A stretch of 7,372 bases of DNA, from NCBI GenBank assembly GCA_028821635.1, contig JAPPDO010000436.1:1-7372 (forward strand). The letters are read 5' to 3'. Under the pieces are notes generated by a model. That model made no database searches, was not told where the DNA came from, and worked only from the letters and a program-made list of their open reading frames with translations. Source of the DNA: Ekhidna sp. GTDB taxonomy: Bacteria; Bacteroidota; Bacteroidia; Cytophagales; Cyclobacteriaceae. This document shows, piece after piece, positions 1 to 7,293 of the stretch. Numbering within the stretch: the first letter of the stretch is position 1; each line of letters starts with the position of its first letter. A program made the position numbers and the translations under genes.

Positions 1-61
1 AGCGGCCCGGAACAGGGATTGCCGGGTGCATGCCGTCATCCAGCCCGAAGTTCAAATGATT

Positions 62-93
62 TTTGGCTCTAATCAACTAGTGTGATAAATATA
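62..93 (+). promoter_or_regulatory. Weak candidate promoter of rpsA
   Basis: A TTTG (62-65) lies exactly 20 bases upstream of TAAATATA (86-93). The Bacteroidota housekeeping consensus is TTTG, about 20 bases, then TAnnTTTG, and the second box matches four of its six fixed positions. It sits 20 bases before the rpsA start. No Shine-Dalgarno sequence precedes the ATG, only an A/T-rich stretch, as is usual in Bacteroidota. Spacing and location support the call; the imperfect second box keeps it tentative. Confidence 0.35.
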
Positions 94-112
94 AAAAGAG
101 TCAATTTTTATT

Positions 113-2187
113 ATGTCAAAACAAGAAGCAACAGCTAAAGAAGCACTCGCTAAACCAGAAAATAAGAAAATTAAAACGACCACGACTAGAAAAGCTGTCA
201 CAAAAAAAACAGCGGAGGAGAAGATAAATAAGCAAACCACGTCCAAAAAGGAGAAGGTTATCGCTGTCTCAAAAGTGGCTGAGAAAGAAGAAGTAGCAGA
301 AGAAACTGCCGCCAAAAAGAATGCAGAAGTAGAAGAAAAGCAAGCAGATCAAGTCAGAGAAGAAGTGGATGGGTACCAAAAAGAATCTGTAGCAGATTCA
401 AATGATTCCGAGGTTGAATCAGTTGGTGAACTCGACTTTAAGGACGATGGATTTGATGATAGACATTCAGAGGCTGACAGAAAAATCATGGAGAAACTCT
501 ATGAAGAGACCTTGACAAGGATATACGAAAAAGAGTTAGTCAATGGAACAGTGGTAGGAATTACTGACAGAGATGTAATTATAAACATTGGCTTCAAATC
601 AGATGGATTGATCCCGCTTTCAGAGTTCCGAGATACCCCTGACCTCAAAGCAGGCGACGAGGTTCAAGTGTACCTGGAAGAACAGGAAAATGCAAGTGGC
701 CAACTGGTACTCTCAAGAAGAAAAGCCAAGATTGTGAAGGCATGGGAATCAATACAGAATGCGTTAAATAACAATGAGATAATTGAGGGATTCATCAAGA
801 GGAGAACAAAAGGAGGATTAATTGTGGATGTTTACGGGATAGAATCATTCCTTCCCGGCTCTCAAATTGATGTTAAGCCTATTCGGGATTTTGACGTTTT
901 TGTTGGTAAATCAATGGAGGTGAAGGTTGTTAAAATCAACCATACTAATGACAATGTAGTCGTTTCTCACAAGGTTCTCATCGAGAAAGATATTGAGCAG
1001 CAAAAAGCAGAGATTCTTAACAATCTTGAAAAAGGCCAGGTCCTGGAGGCATAGTTAAGAATATGACCAACTTTGGTGTATTCATTGATTTAGGCGGTTT
1101 AGACGGGCTCCTTCACATTACTGACATCAGTTGGAGGAGGATTAGCCGACCGGAAGAGGTACTTTCTTTGGACGAAAAAGTAAACGTCGTCGTGCTAGAC
1201 TTTGACGATAATAAACAAAGAATCTCTCTTGGAATGAAACAACTCACCAGCCATCCATGGGATTCCCTTGATAAGAAAATAGACGTTGATTCTAAAGTAA
1301 AAGGAAAGATTGTAAACGTCGCAGACTATGGTGCATTTCTGGAAATCATTCAGGGCGTTGAAGGCCTCATCCACGTTTCCGAGATGTCATGGTCGCAACA
1401 CTTAAGAAACCCTTTAGACTTCATGGCTGTAGGAGATGAGATTGAAGCTGTGGTGCTTTCGATTAATCGTGAAGAAAAAAAGATGTCTTGCGGCATCAAA
1501 CAACTGACAGAAGACCCTTGGACCAAGCAAGATGTTCTTACAAAATATGCTGTGGGAACGGAGCATAAAGGAACGGTCAGAAACCTTACCAACTTTGGAC
1601 TCTTCATTGAACTTGAAGAAGGAATTGATGGGCTTGTACACGTATCCGATCTATCATGGACAAAGAAAATCAAACATCCTTCTGAGTTTGTAAAAGTTGG
1701 TGAAGAACTGGAAGCAAAAGTGATGGAGCTTGATGTTGAAAACAGAAGGCTTGCATTGAGCCACAAGCATTTGGATGAAAACCCATGGGAGGCGTTTGAG
1801 ACTGACTTCAAGAAAGGTTCTGTACAAAAATGCACGATTACCAGTATCACAGATAAAGTGGCTATGGTGGAACTCCCCTATGGACTTGAAGGCCAAGTTC
1901 TTCTCAAGAATTTAAAGAAGAAAGACGGCTCAGAAGCGTTAGAAGGTGAGACACTGGACTTCAAAGTACTTGAGTTTTCAAGAGATGATAAGCGAACTGT
2001 TCTTTCACACAGTTCCGTTTGGAATAAAGAAGCAGAACAACCTAAAGCTACTAAAAAGCGAGGTCGTAAAAAGGGGAATATAGTTAATAAAATCAATCAA
2101 AAAGTTGAAAAATCAACGCTCGGAGATATTGATACGCTCTCTGACTTTAAAGACAAAATGAAGGATGCAGAAAAGAAATCCGATTAA
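113..2187 (+). CDS. rpsA: 30S ribosomal protein S1, frame interrupted at about 1048
   Basis: Encodes ribosomal protein S1, the RNA-binding protein of the small subunit that recruits mRNA during initiation. Restoring one missing G at 1048-1049 gives a 691-residue protein. A Lys/Glu/Ala-rich extension (about 1-125) is followed by six S1 (OB-fold) domains at about 141-203, 221-288, 308-378, 391-465, 482-554 and 566-635, then a charged tail with KKRGRKK (648-654). Domains 3-5 carry the classic signature, for example NFGVFIDL followed by GLLHITDISW. As written, the first frame ends at TAG 1052-1054 just after E312, inside domain 3. The next frame resumes in register one base back, reading GIVKNMTNFG. 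S1 is normally essential and both halves are well conserved, so a sequencing or assembly error is the likeliest cause. The gene appears to be transcribed alone and is followed by a strong hairpin. Confidence 0.95.
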
Positions 2188-2197
2188 CAGCTTTCTT

Positions 2198-2232
2198 AAA
2201 CAAATCATCAGCAGAATGCTGGTGGTTTGTTT
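2198..2232 (+). terminator. Hairpin terminator after rpsA
   Basis: An inverted repeat of 16 bp with two G-T wobbles and a 3-base GAA loop begins 10 bases after the rpsA stop. The left arm is 2198-2213 and the right arm 2217-2232. The right arm ends in GGTTTGTTT and T-rich sequence continues to 2243, so it fits an intrinsic terminator, although the U-tract is interrupted. It separates rpsA from the tRNA gene. Confidence 0.75.
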
Positions 2233-2253
2233 CTAGTAATTTTACACTGCAAA

Positions 2254-2324
2254 GGCACTGTGGCCGAGTGGCTAGGCAGAGGTCTGCAAAACCTTTTACA
2301 GCGGTTCGAATCCGCTCAGTGCCT
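2254..2324 (+). tRNA. tRNA-Cys (anticodon GCA)
   Basis: A complete 71-base cloverleaf. The acceptor stem is GGCACTG (2254-2260) with CAGTGCC (2317-2323). The D stem is GCC/GGC. The anticodon stem GAGGT/ACCTT encloses loop CTGCAAA with anticodon GCA at 2286-2288. The variable loop has four bases, and the T stem AGCGG/CCGCT encloses TTCGAAT. The discriminator base is T2324, the expected identity element for cysteine tRNA. The 3' CCA is not encoded (CAA follows), so it must be added after transcription. Confidence 0.97.
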
Positions 2325-2470
2325 CAAAAAAGACTTTATCGTCCGATAAGCATTTAACTGCTTAATCATAAGTATAATCTTCCATTTATTTGGTTTTAAG
2401 CTAACGAGCACGTAATATTGACCTGCGGCAGTTTCTTCTCAGCCTGATTAGATTTGGTCAAACGTTGAAT

Positions 2471-2602
2471 ATGTTAGCTGGTTTTAATAGCCTTATCTGC
2501 CTTTTCTTATTGGCTCTCCGAGCATTTTTAAAGCAGATCTCAATAACGTACAGCACCTTAAAATGGTGTAAAATCGCTTTCTTCTTATTACAATTTCCAT
2601 GA
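2471..2602 (+). pseudogene. Short frame, possibly a transposase C-terminal remnant
   Basis: An ATG-started frame of 43 codons (MLAGFNSLICLFLL... ending in LLQFP); the same frame is open back to a stop near 2403. It combines a hydrophobic helix containing LFLLALRAFLKQ with a basic segment (TLKWCK). That pattern loosely recalls the C-terminal end of DDE transposases of the IS1380/IS4 type, where a hydrophobic helix with a final LR precedes a TLRLKLLKIG-like strand. There are no catalytic residues, no intact element ends and no target duplication. The resemblance is from memory and weak; it may be a chance frame. Confidence 0.2.
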
Positions 2603-2919
2603 CTTTATTTTTATTATTCGATTCAAAAATTGTCATGAAAAACACTTATTGTGTGTTTTAACGTTTACAGACAGAAATTCAGGGTTCAACAGGTGGAAAG
2701 ATATGATGACTTGTTGCGAGTTAAATTAACCTGAGTCTGATGTAAGAAAACGAGAACTTCGTATAGAAATCTAATTTTCTTATCTTCTGGTATTTTGATT
2801 ACCTTGAAACCTTTACAAATAAGCTTTAAAAAAGGCTCAAATGCTGTGACTTACAGATATGAGCTACGGTCAAATCCTCTTTACACCAGTTTTAGTGATG
2901 CAGCCGTAAGCCGTCACAC

Positions 2920-2981
2920 ATAACCTGAAGTAGGGTCTGGTCTTCGCAGTAGCACGGGACAGTTGCCCATTTCGAGGTTAT
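2920..2981. other. Imperfect long hairpin in the intergenic region
   Basis: The outer stem pairs ATAACCT (2920-2926) with AGGTTAT (2975-2981). It continues as GAA (2927-2929) with TTC (2971-2973) around a one-base bulge. Inner pairs are GGG (2933-2935) with CCC (2966-2968) and CTG (2937-2939) with CAG (2960-2962). The segment is clearly richer in G+C than its flanks. It could be a structured RNA, a mobile-element end or chance; no known RNA family is recognised. Confidence 0.35.
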
Positions 2982-3053
2982 TGTTATTAATCTAGTAGTA
3001 CTCGCTATTTTCAATGACTTCCTCCATACGCCCCCCAACCCCTACTCAATTAT

Positions 3054-3438
3054 CTAAAAAAGAAGCGAAAATACTCCCCCATCTACAACCCACAAGGTCA
3101 TGCCGTCCGACCAAAGGCCGTTGGCTCTGGTAATGTCTGCATTAACCAGTGTATCATGCTTAATGTTCCTATCTGTCAGCCGTGCCTCATTCACATCGGT
3201 CACATTGATGGTAACTGTAGCATTTAATGATGGAAAACGTTAGTTCGTCATTCTGTGCATCTGTTGCAGGCACCGTCCTTATTGCCGTAGTCACTGCTGC
3301 ATTCTCTCCTACTGAGAAGGTCTACGCCTTAATCGTCAGTGCTGTGTTCATCGGCCCGTCGTCTTTCTTGCAAGCCGCCATCAGCAGGATTAAAGCTGGC
3401 AGGTACAAACGCCTAAAAATGGAAGTGCATCCGTTCAT
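3054..3438 (-). pseudogene. Relic of a cadherin/WSDG-repeat surface lipoprotein gene
   Basis: Reading leftward from ATG 3436-3438, the first 38 codons encode a lipoprotein signal: RR, the hydrophobic run LYLPALILLMAA, then Cys23 followed by KKDDG. An amber TAG (3322-3324) interrupts the frame. The same frame then continues as TFSVGENAAV and ATDAQNDELTFSI (3321-3229), the first half of a cadherin-like domain. The next recognisable piece is in another frame: ATVTINVTDVNEA, the end of such a domain, then ANGLWSDGMTLWVVD (3125-3081), a WSDG repeat seen in Bacteroidota surface proteins. The frame closes at TAG 3054-3056. About 40-45 residues of the cadherin-like domain are missing at the frame change near 3222-3230. 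An intact relative would be an outer-membrane-anchored extracellular protein with several repeats. This copy is truncated by a stop, an internal deletion and loss of its 3' part. Confidence 0.7.
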
Positions 3439-3468
3439 GGTCCAGTACTTTTTTTTGGTTTTACAAAA

Positions 3469-3476
3469 CAAAAATA
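3469..3476 (-). promoter_or_regulatory. Promoter-like TATTTTTG box upstream of the lipoprotein relic
   Basis: On the minus strand TATTTTTG matches the Bacteroidota -7 consensus TAnnTTTG and lies about 30 bases before the relic's ATG. Just upstream is a pyrimidine run, seen on the plus strand as G5-A-G6 (3479-3490). The nearest TTG that could serve as the -33 element ends 25 bases upstream, longer than the usual 19-21. The box is clear; whether it works as a promoter is doubtful. Confidence 0.3.
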
Positions 3477-3589
3477 GAGGGGGAGGGGGGTATTAACTCT
3501 GCAACAACCGATGTCTTTTTATTATTTTATCCATTTTTTTATGCTTTTAGAGTTTAAATAAATTGTTTAAAGACGTAGAGCTAGATTCA

Positions 3590-3615
3590 TTTTATAAATT
3601 TTAAAATTTATAAAA
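3590..3615. repeat. Perfect 26-base A/T palindrome
   Basis: TTTTATAAATTTT is followed immediately by its exact reverse complement, with no spacer. It begins four bases beyond the stop codon of the winged-helix regulator gene. It could form an A/T-only hairpin at the end of that operon, but no T-tract follows on the minus strand, so it is not a textbook terminator. An A/T palindrome can also arise by chance in such AT-rich DNA. Confidence 0.5.
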
Positions 3616-3618
3616 AAA

Positions 3619-3900
3619 CTATTCAATGTATTCTTTCAGTGCCTTCACATAAGCTTCAAAGGCTTTGATACCAACTCTAGTAATGCTACACGTCGGGACC
3701 GGTTTTTTCCCTTTAAACGACTTGACTACACTTATGTATCCGGCACCTGAAAGTTTATCCAACTGTATGCTTAGATTCCCGGCTGTGGCTCCTGTTTTCT
3801 CTTTAATGAAGACAAACTCGGCAGACTTAACACTAATCAGTAATGACATGATGCCTAGTCTCAGTTGCGAATGCAATAAGGGGTCTAAGTCCTTAAACAC
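3619..3900 (-). CDS. Winged-helix transcriptional regulator
   Basis: A 93-residue protein consisting of one DNA-binding domain, resembling the short winged-helix regulators (HTH_34 type, near the MarR/ArsR groups) common in Bacteroidota. MFKDLDPLLHSQLRLGIMSLL forms the first helix. Residues 29-56 (FVFIKEKTGATAGNLS...LSGAGYI) are the helix-turn-helix, and 57-75 (VVKSFKGKKPVPT) form the basic wing. A C-terminal helix probably dimerises. No ligand- or metal-binding cysteine cluster is visible. The start is GTG at 3898-3900; a stop in the same frame lies just upstream, so this is the only reasonable start. It overlaps the 3' end of the membrane-protein gene by 8 bases, implying translational coupling and a shared function. 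The regulated genes cannot be told from the window, but autoregulation is plausible. Confidence 0.85.
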   Translation of the reverse strand: MFKDLDPLLHSQLRLGIMSLLISVKSAEFVFIKEKTGATAGNLSIQLDKLSGAGYISVVKSFKGKKPVPTCSITRVGIKAFEAYVKALKEYIE

Positions 3901-4476
3901 TATTTTTTTCTACTTTTTTTAACATATAACCCGGTATCAAATAGCCTAGGAAGACCGCAACACCTGAGATCAGTTGTTGATCTGAAACAGAGCACAATAA
4001 GCCACTGCAAGCACCTGTCCATAAGACTATTGCGCCGATTATTATAGGCTTATACTTCATCAAAATGCCGCTGACAAATGTTCCAAGACCGGCAAAAAGC
4101 AAAATGATAGGATTGTGATTATAATTGATTCTGGACATAAAAATCAGACAAATGATTATCATCACAATGATACCTATCCAAATGCTTGTATAAACCTTAT
4201 CCAGATGAGAGGTAACCTGAGTAGTGGTTGATTTTTTGAATCCATACCATATAGAGGCGATAGCTGCCGGAATGGCTATAAGCCAAACAAGATAAGGTGC
4301 TTCGTATAGCCTATATACATCTGGGATATAGTGGACAAAGTTTGCAACAGATACCACCCACCCCCCAAGAGGAAGTAAAAACTGCTTTCTCCGGCAAAAT
4401 TCCCCTTTGCCTGACAAATCATCTCTGATATGAACTTTACTTGTTCTTTACTACTTAATTCCTTTTCCATGATCAT
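3893..4476 (-). CDS. Six-segment membrane protein of unknown function, frame interrupted at a G6 run
   Basis: Adding one G to the run at 4361-4366 yields a single 194-residue protein (192 if the second ATG, 4468-4470, is used). A short soluble N-terminus (SSKEQVKFISEMICQAKGNF) precedes about six hydrophobic segments near residues 31-51, 58-80, 95-114, 121-139, 143-161 and 169-187. The basic tail KKVEKNSV follows. As written, the first frame runs to LLGG and then stops downstream at 4276; the second frame supplies WVVSVANFVHYI onward. The joined sequence FYFLLGGWVVSVANF resembles, from memory, unnamed Bacteroidota membrane proteins encoded just before a winged-helix regulator, exactly as here. 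Its role is unknown; sensing or modulating the regulator is an inference from the pairing. The break may be a sequencing error, a true mutation or phase variation. Confidence 0.75.
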
Positions 4477-4501
4477 TTAATTTTTAATTATTTATTTGCC
4501 A

Positions 4502-4533
4502 CAAATATAAACTAATTTATTTTATAAACCAAA
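4502..4533 (-). promoter_or_regulatory. Bacteroidota-type promoter of the membrane protein/regulator operon
   Basis: On the minus strand TTTG (4533-4530) is followed after exactly 20 bases by TATATTTG (4509-4502). This is a perfect match to the TTTG / TAnnTTTG consensus of the Bacteroidota primary sigma factor. Transcription would start near 4495, leaving a leader of roughly 20 bases before the ATG at 4474-4476. No Shine-Dalgarno sequence is present in that leader. The site lies just downstream of the clpC terminator, so the operon has its own promoter. Confidence 0.7.
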
Positions 4534-4540
4534 AATTAAA

Positions 4541-4571
4541 ATAAAAAAGCGACATAAAATCGCTTCTTTAA
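4541..4571 (-). terminator. Intrinsic terminator of clpC
   Basis: On the minus strand AAAGAAGCGA pairs with TCGCTTTTTT, a 10-bp stem with one G-T wobble around the loop TTTTATG. The run of T then continues as TATTTTAATTTTT. The core stem AAGCGA/TCGCTT is at 4565-4560 and 4552-4547. It begins a few bases after the clpC stop codon and precedes the promoter of the next operon. Confidence 0.8.
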
Positions 4572-4577
4572 TTATTC

Positions 4578-7139
4578 TTAATCTTTTTTATCTGCTTTAG
4601 GACTGGCAGACCTCTTCCTTTTTAACTTAATGGTGAGCTCCTCTCCTTTGCCGTCCCAATGTGCCACTAACGTATCTCCCTCTGCGATCTCGCCTTTCAA
4701 TATTTCCTCCGCAACCGGGTCTTCCAGGTGCTTCTGGATAGCTCTTGCGAGAGGTCTTGCACCATATTGAGGATCATATCCCTTCTCTGCTAAGAACTCT
4801 TTTGCTTTGGATGTCAATGCGATTGAGTATCCTAGCTCAGCGACTCTACCTAATAGCTTACCTAACGTAATATCAATGATTTTGAAGATATCTTCTTTCC
4901 CAAGAGCATTGAAAATGATCACATCGTCTAATCTATTTAAAAACTCAGGGCTGAAGGTTTTCTTCAACGCATTTTGGATTGTGGACTTCATAACCTCGTC
5001 CATGTTATCCTTCTTACTTTGTGTAGCAAAACCAATGCCTGCCCCAAAATCTTTTAAGTCACGCACCCCGATGTTAGAAGTCATAATGATTAACGTATTT
5101 CTGAAGTCCACTTTTCTACCTAATCCGTCAGTAAGCACACCATCGTCAAGCACCTGAAGTAAGATGTTGAATACATCCGGATGTGCTTTCTCAATCTCAT
5201 CCAGTAGCACCACATTGTAAGGCTTTCTTCTCACTTTTTCGGTAAGCTGACCGCCCTCTTCGTACCCAACATATCCCGGAGGTGCTCCAACTAGTCTGGA
5301 CACTGAGAATTTTTCCATGTACTCACTCATGTCAATCCTGATCAAAGAATTTTCCTTATCAAACAGGAATGTGGAGAGCACCTTAGCCATCTCTGTCTTG
5401 CCAACTCCAGTAGGACCCAGAAAAACAAACGATCCAATCGGCTTATGAGGGTCTTTCAACCCCACGCGCGTTCTTTGGATTGCTTGGCAGAGTTTTTTGA
5501 TTGCTTCTCTTTGGCCAATCACCTTGTTTTCAAGTTCAGCATCCATTGTTAAAAGTTTAGAACTTTCATTCTCCGCAATTCGCTTAGTAGGGATACCTGT
5601 CATCATCGCAATGACATCCGCTACGTTATCCTCATTCACTACATATCGCTTCTTTTTGGTCTCCTCTTCCCATTTGGCTTTCTCTTCATCCAGTTGTGCC
5701 ATCAGTCTTTTCTCTTTATCTCTTAGCTCGGCAGCCTTTTCGTATTTCTGACTTTTTACTACTCTGTTCTTTTCTTTCTTGACATTCTCAATCTGCTCCT
5801 CAAACTCAGTGATAATTTTAGGGACGTTGATATTATTGATGTGAACTCTTGCTCCTGCTTCATCCATTACATCAATAGCTTTATCTGGCAGGAAACGATC
5901 TGAAATGTATCTGTCTGATAGTGCAACACATGCTTTCAACGCATCGGGAGTATAATTCACATGATGATGGGTTTCATATTTATCTTTAATATTTTCAAGA
6001 ATTTGCTGTGTTTCTTCGGGGGAGGTGGCATCCACCATCACCATTTGAAACCTTCTTGCAAGCGCACCATCTTTTTCTATGTATTGCCTGTATTCGTCAA
6101 GCGTGGTTGCACCGATACATTGGATTTCGCCCCTTGCAAGTGCAGGCTTGAACATGTTTGAAGCGTCAAGAGAACCTGAAGCACCGCCTGCTCCAACGAT
6201 GGTATGAAGTTCATCAATGAAGAGAATAACTTCGGGAGATTTTTCAATTTCATTCATTACGGCTTTCATTCGCTCTTCAAACTGCCCTCTGTACTTTGTT
6301 CCGGCTACTAAGGATGCCAAGTCGAGCGTAACTACTCTCTTGCTGAAGAGTATTCTGGATACTTTTTTTTGAACAATTCTTAATGCTAGTCCTTCTGCAA
6401 TTGCCGTCTTGCCAACACCAGGCTCACCAATAAGAATTGGATTGTTCTTTTTCCTTCTACTTAAAATTTGCGCAACACGTTCTATTTCTTTGTTGCGGCC
6501 GATGATTGGGTCCAGCTTATCCTCCTCAGCCAGCTTTGTCAGGTCTCTACCAAAATTATCAAGCACCGGGGTCCTTGATTTTTCTGTTCCTTTTGGCTCT
6601 TTCCCGATTCTTCCTGACCCTCTTGGAGGCCCGGAGTACAAATCATCGCCCTCATAATTCGGGTCGTCTGTATCAGCAGAGGAGGCCATTGGATGTTCAT
6701 TCTGATACTCAAGCATCTCTTTGACAAGATCGTAGTTTACTTCGAGTTTGTCCAAAATCTGGGTTGCTAGATTATCCTCGTCTCTTAAAATAGAGAGTAG
6801 TAGATGCTCAGTACCTATGAGCACGCTTTTGAAAATCTTAGCTTCTAAATAGGTGATTTTCAGCACTTTTTCTGACTGTTTTGTCAGTGGAATATTTGCT
6901 AAACTCTTGACACTGCTGGTAGCTGTTCCTTTTATTGATTGTTCAATTGCTGACCTTAATGCCTTCATGGAAAGACCAAGTTTTTTTAAAACACTCACTG
7001 CAACTCCTTCTCCTTCTCTAATCATCCCTAACAAGAGATGCTCCGTCCCTATGTAGTCGTGGCCTAATCTCAACGCCTCTTCCCGACTCAGTGAAATAAC
7101 CTCTTTGACTCTATTTGAAAATTTCGCCTCTTTTGACAT
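4578..7139 (-). CDS. clpC: ATP-dependent Clp protease ATP-binding subunit ClpC
   Basis: An 853-residue Hsp100 unfoldase of the AAA+ superfamily. It forms a cytoplasmic hexamer that threads substrates into the ClpP protease. Two Clp N-terminal repeats span about 5-70 and 80-145, with the conserved [12 protein letters not shown], followed by a Gly/charged linker (146-190). The first AAA+ module has Walker A GEPGVGKT (238-245), Walker B ILFIDE (305-310) and an arginine-finger region GALARRF (358-364). A coiled middle domain carries a UVR motif (about 464-479), which marks ClpC rather than ClpB or ClpA. The second module has Walker A GPTGVGKT (575-582), Walker B VVLLDE (643-648) and sensor-2 GARPLAR (793-799). 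IGF at 702-704 fits the ClpP-docking loop. Length and motifs are those of an intact ClpC. The start is ATG 7137-7139. No clpP or mcsA/mcsB is in the window, and no clear promoter was found upstream. Confidence 0.97.
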   Translation of the reverse strand: MSKEAKFSNRVKEVISLSREEALRLGHDYIGTEHLLLGMIREGEGVAVSVLKKLGLSMKALRSAIEQSIKGTATSSVKSLANIPLTKQSEKVLKITYLEAKIFKSVLIGTEHLLLSILRDEDNLATQILDKLEVNYDLVKEMLEYQNEHPMASSADTDDPNYEGDDLYSGPPRGSGRIGKEPKGTEKSRTPVLDNFGRDLTKLAEEDKLDPIIGRNKEIERVAQILSRRKKNNPILIGEPGVGKTAIAEGLALRIVQKKVSRILFSKRVVTLDLASLVAGTKYRGQFEERMKAVMNEIEKSPEVILFIDELHTIVGAGGASGSLDASNMFKPALARGEIQCIGATTLDEYRQYIEKDGALARRFQMVMVDATSPEETQQILENIKDKYETHHHVNYTPDALKACVALSDRYISDRFLPDKAIDVMDEAGARVHINNINVPKIITEFEEQIENVKKEKNRVVKSQKYEKAAELRDKEKRLMAQLDEEKAKWEEETKKKRYVVNEDNVADVIAMMTGIPTKRIAENESSKLLTMDAELENKVIGQREAIKKLCQAIQRTRVGLKDPHKPIGSFVFLGPTGVGKTEMAKVLSTFLFDKENSLIRIDMSEYMEKFSVSRLVGAPPGYVGYEEGGQLTEKVRRKPYNVVLLDEIEKAHPDVFNILLQVLDDGVLTDGLGRKVDFRNTLIIMTSNIGVRDLKDFGAGIGFATQSKKDNMDEVMKSTIQNALKKTFSPEFLNRLDDVIIFNALGKEDIFKIIDITLGKLLGRVAELGYSIALTSKAKEFLAEKGYDPQYGARPLARAIQKHLEDPVAEEILKGEIAEGDTLVAHWDGKGEELTIKLKRKRSASPKADKKD

Positions 7140-7293
7140 TTATAAAATTCTTTCGCTTACTCTTATGTAAAAATGTGTAACGTAACAGAAAAACCTAAGT
7201 GTTAATACTTACAGAAACATACATATTTGAATAATTGTTCACCTCGGCTAACTAAACAATAAATGATTTGAAAACCAATCGGATGCTTTAAAA

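Larger units (their letters stand above)
2330..3053. other. Long intergenic stretch without a convincing gene
   Basis: This AT-rich stretch lies between tRNA-Cys and the lipoprotein relic. Reading frames on both strands are short and closed by stops; the longest I found are about 60 codons and lack a good start or a recognisable product. Notable contents are listed separately: a 43-codon frame at 2471-2602 and an imperfect long hairpin at 2920-2981. Small hairpins follow the tRNA (TTATCG/CGATAA at 2336-2349 and TAAGCA/TGCTTA at 2347-2363) but have no T-tract. The stretch looks like decayed sequence rather than a functional locus. Confidence 0.6.

Noticed and set aside
1040..1063. Programmed -1 frameshift in rpsA
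   Set aside because: The junction (CTGGAGGCATAG) has no slippery heptamer of the X XXY YYZ kind, and I saw no obvious hairpin or pseudoknot just downstream. Ribosomal protein S1 is not known to need frameshifting. A lost base explains it more simply.
1350..1850. Minus-strand frame of 166 codons
   Set aside because: It lies entirely opposite S1 domains 4-6 of rpsA and is Ser/Phe-rich, as expected of a reverse-strand shadow.
2254..2330. tRNA-Cys as an integration site with a duplicated 3' end
   Set aside because: No second copy of the tRNA 3' segment (GGTTCGAATCCGCTCAGTGC) occurs in the window, and no integrase is present.
2336..2363. Terminator after tRNA-Cys
   Set aside because: Two short overlapping hairpins are present, but one has a loop of only two bases and neither is followed by a T-tract.
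3227..3496. An 89-codon plus-strand frame with hydrophobic residues
   Set aside because: It lies antisense to the lipoprotein relic, whose minus-strand pieces match recognisable domains in order. Its C-terminus (NKNRGGGGY) is just the translated G-rich tract.
3665..3922. Plus-strand frame of 85 codons
   Set aside because: It is antisense to the winged-helix regulator, which has clear family features; the plus frame resembles nothing.
4807..7056. Several plus-strand frames of 66-116 codons
   Set aside because: All are antisense to clpC, which is intact and conserved throughout.
7140..7293. Promoter of clpC
   Set aside because: Near matches to TAnnTTTG occur on the minus strand (TATGTTTC, TAGGTTTT), but neither has a TTTG at about 20 bases upstream, so none is supported.
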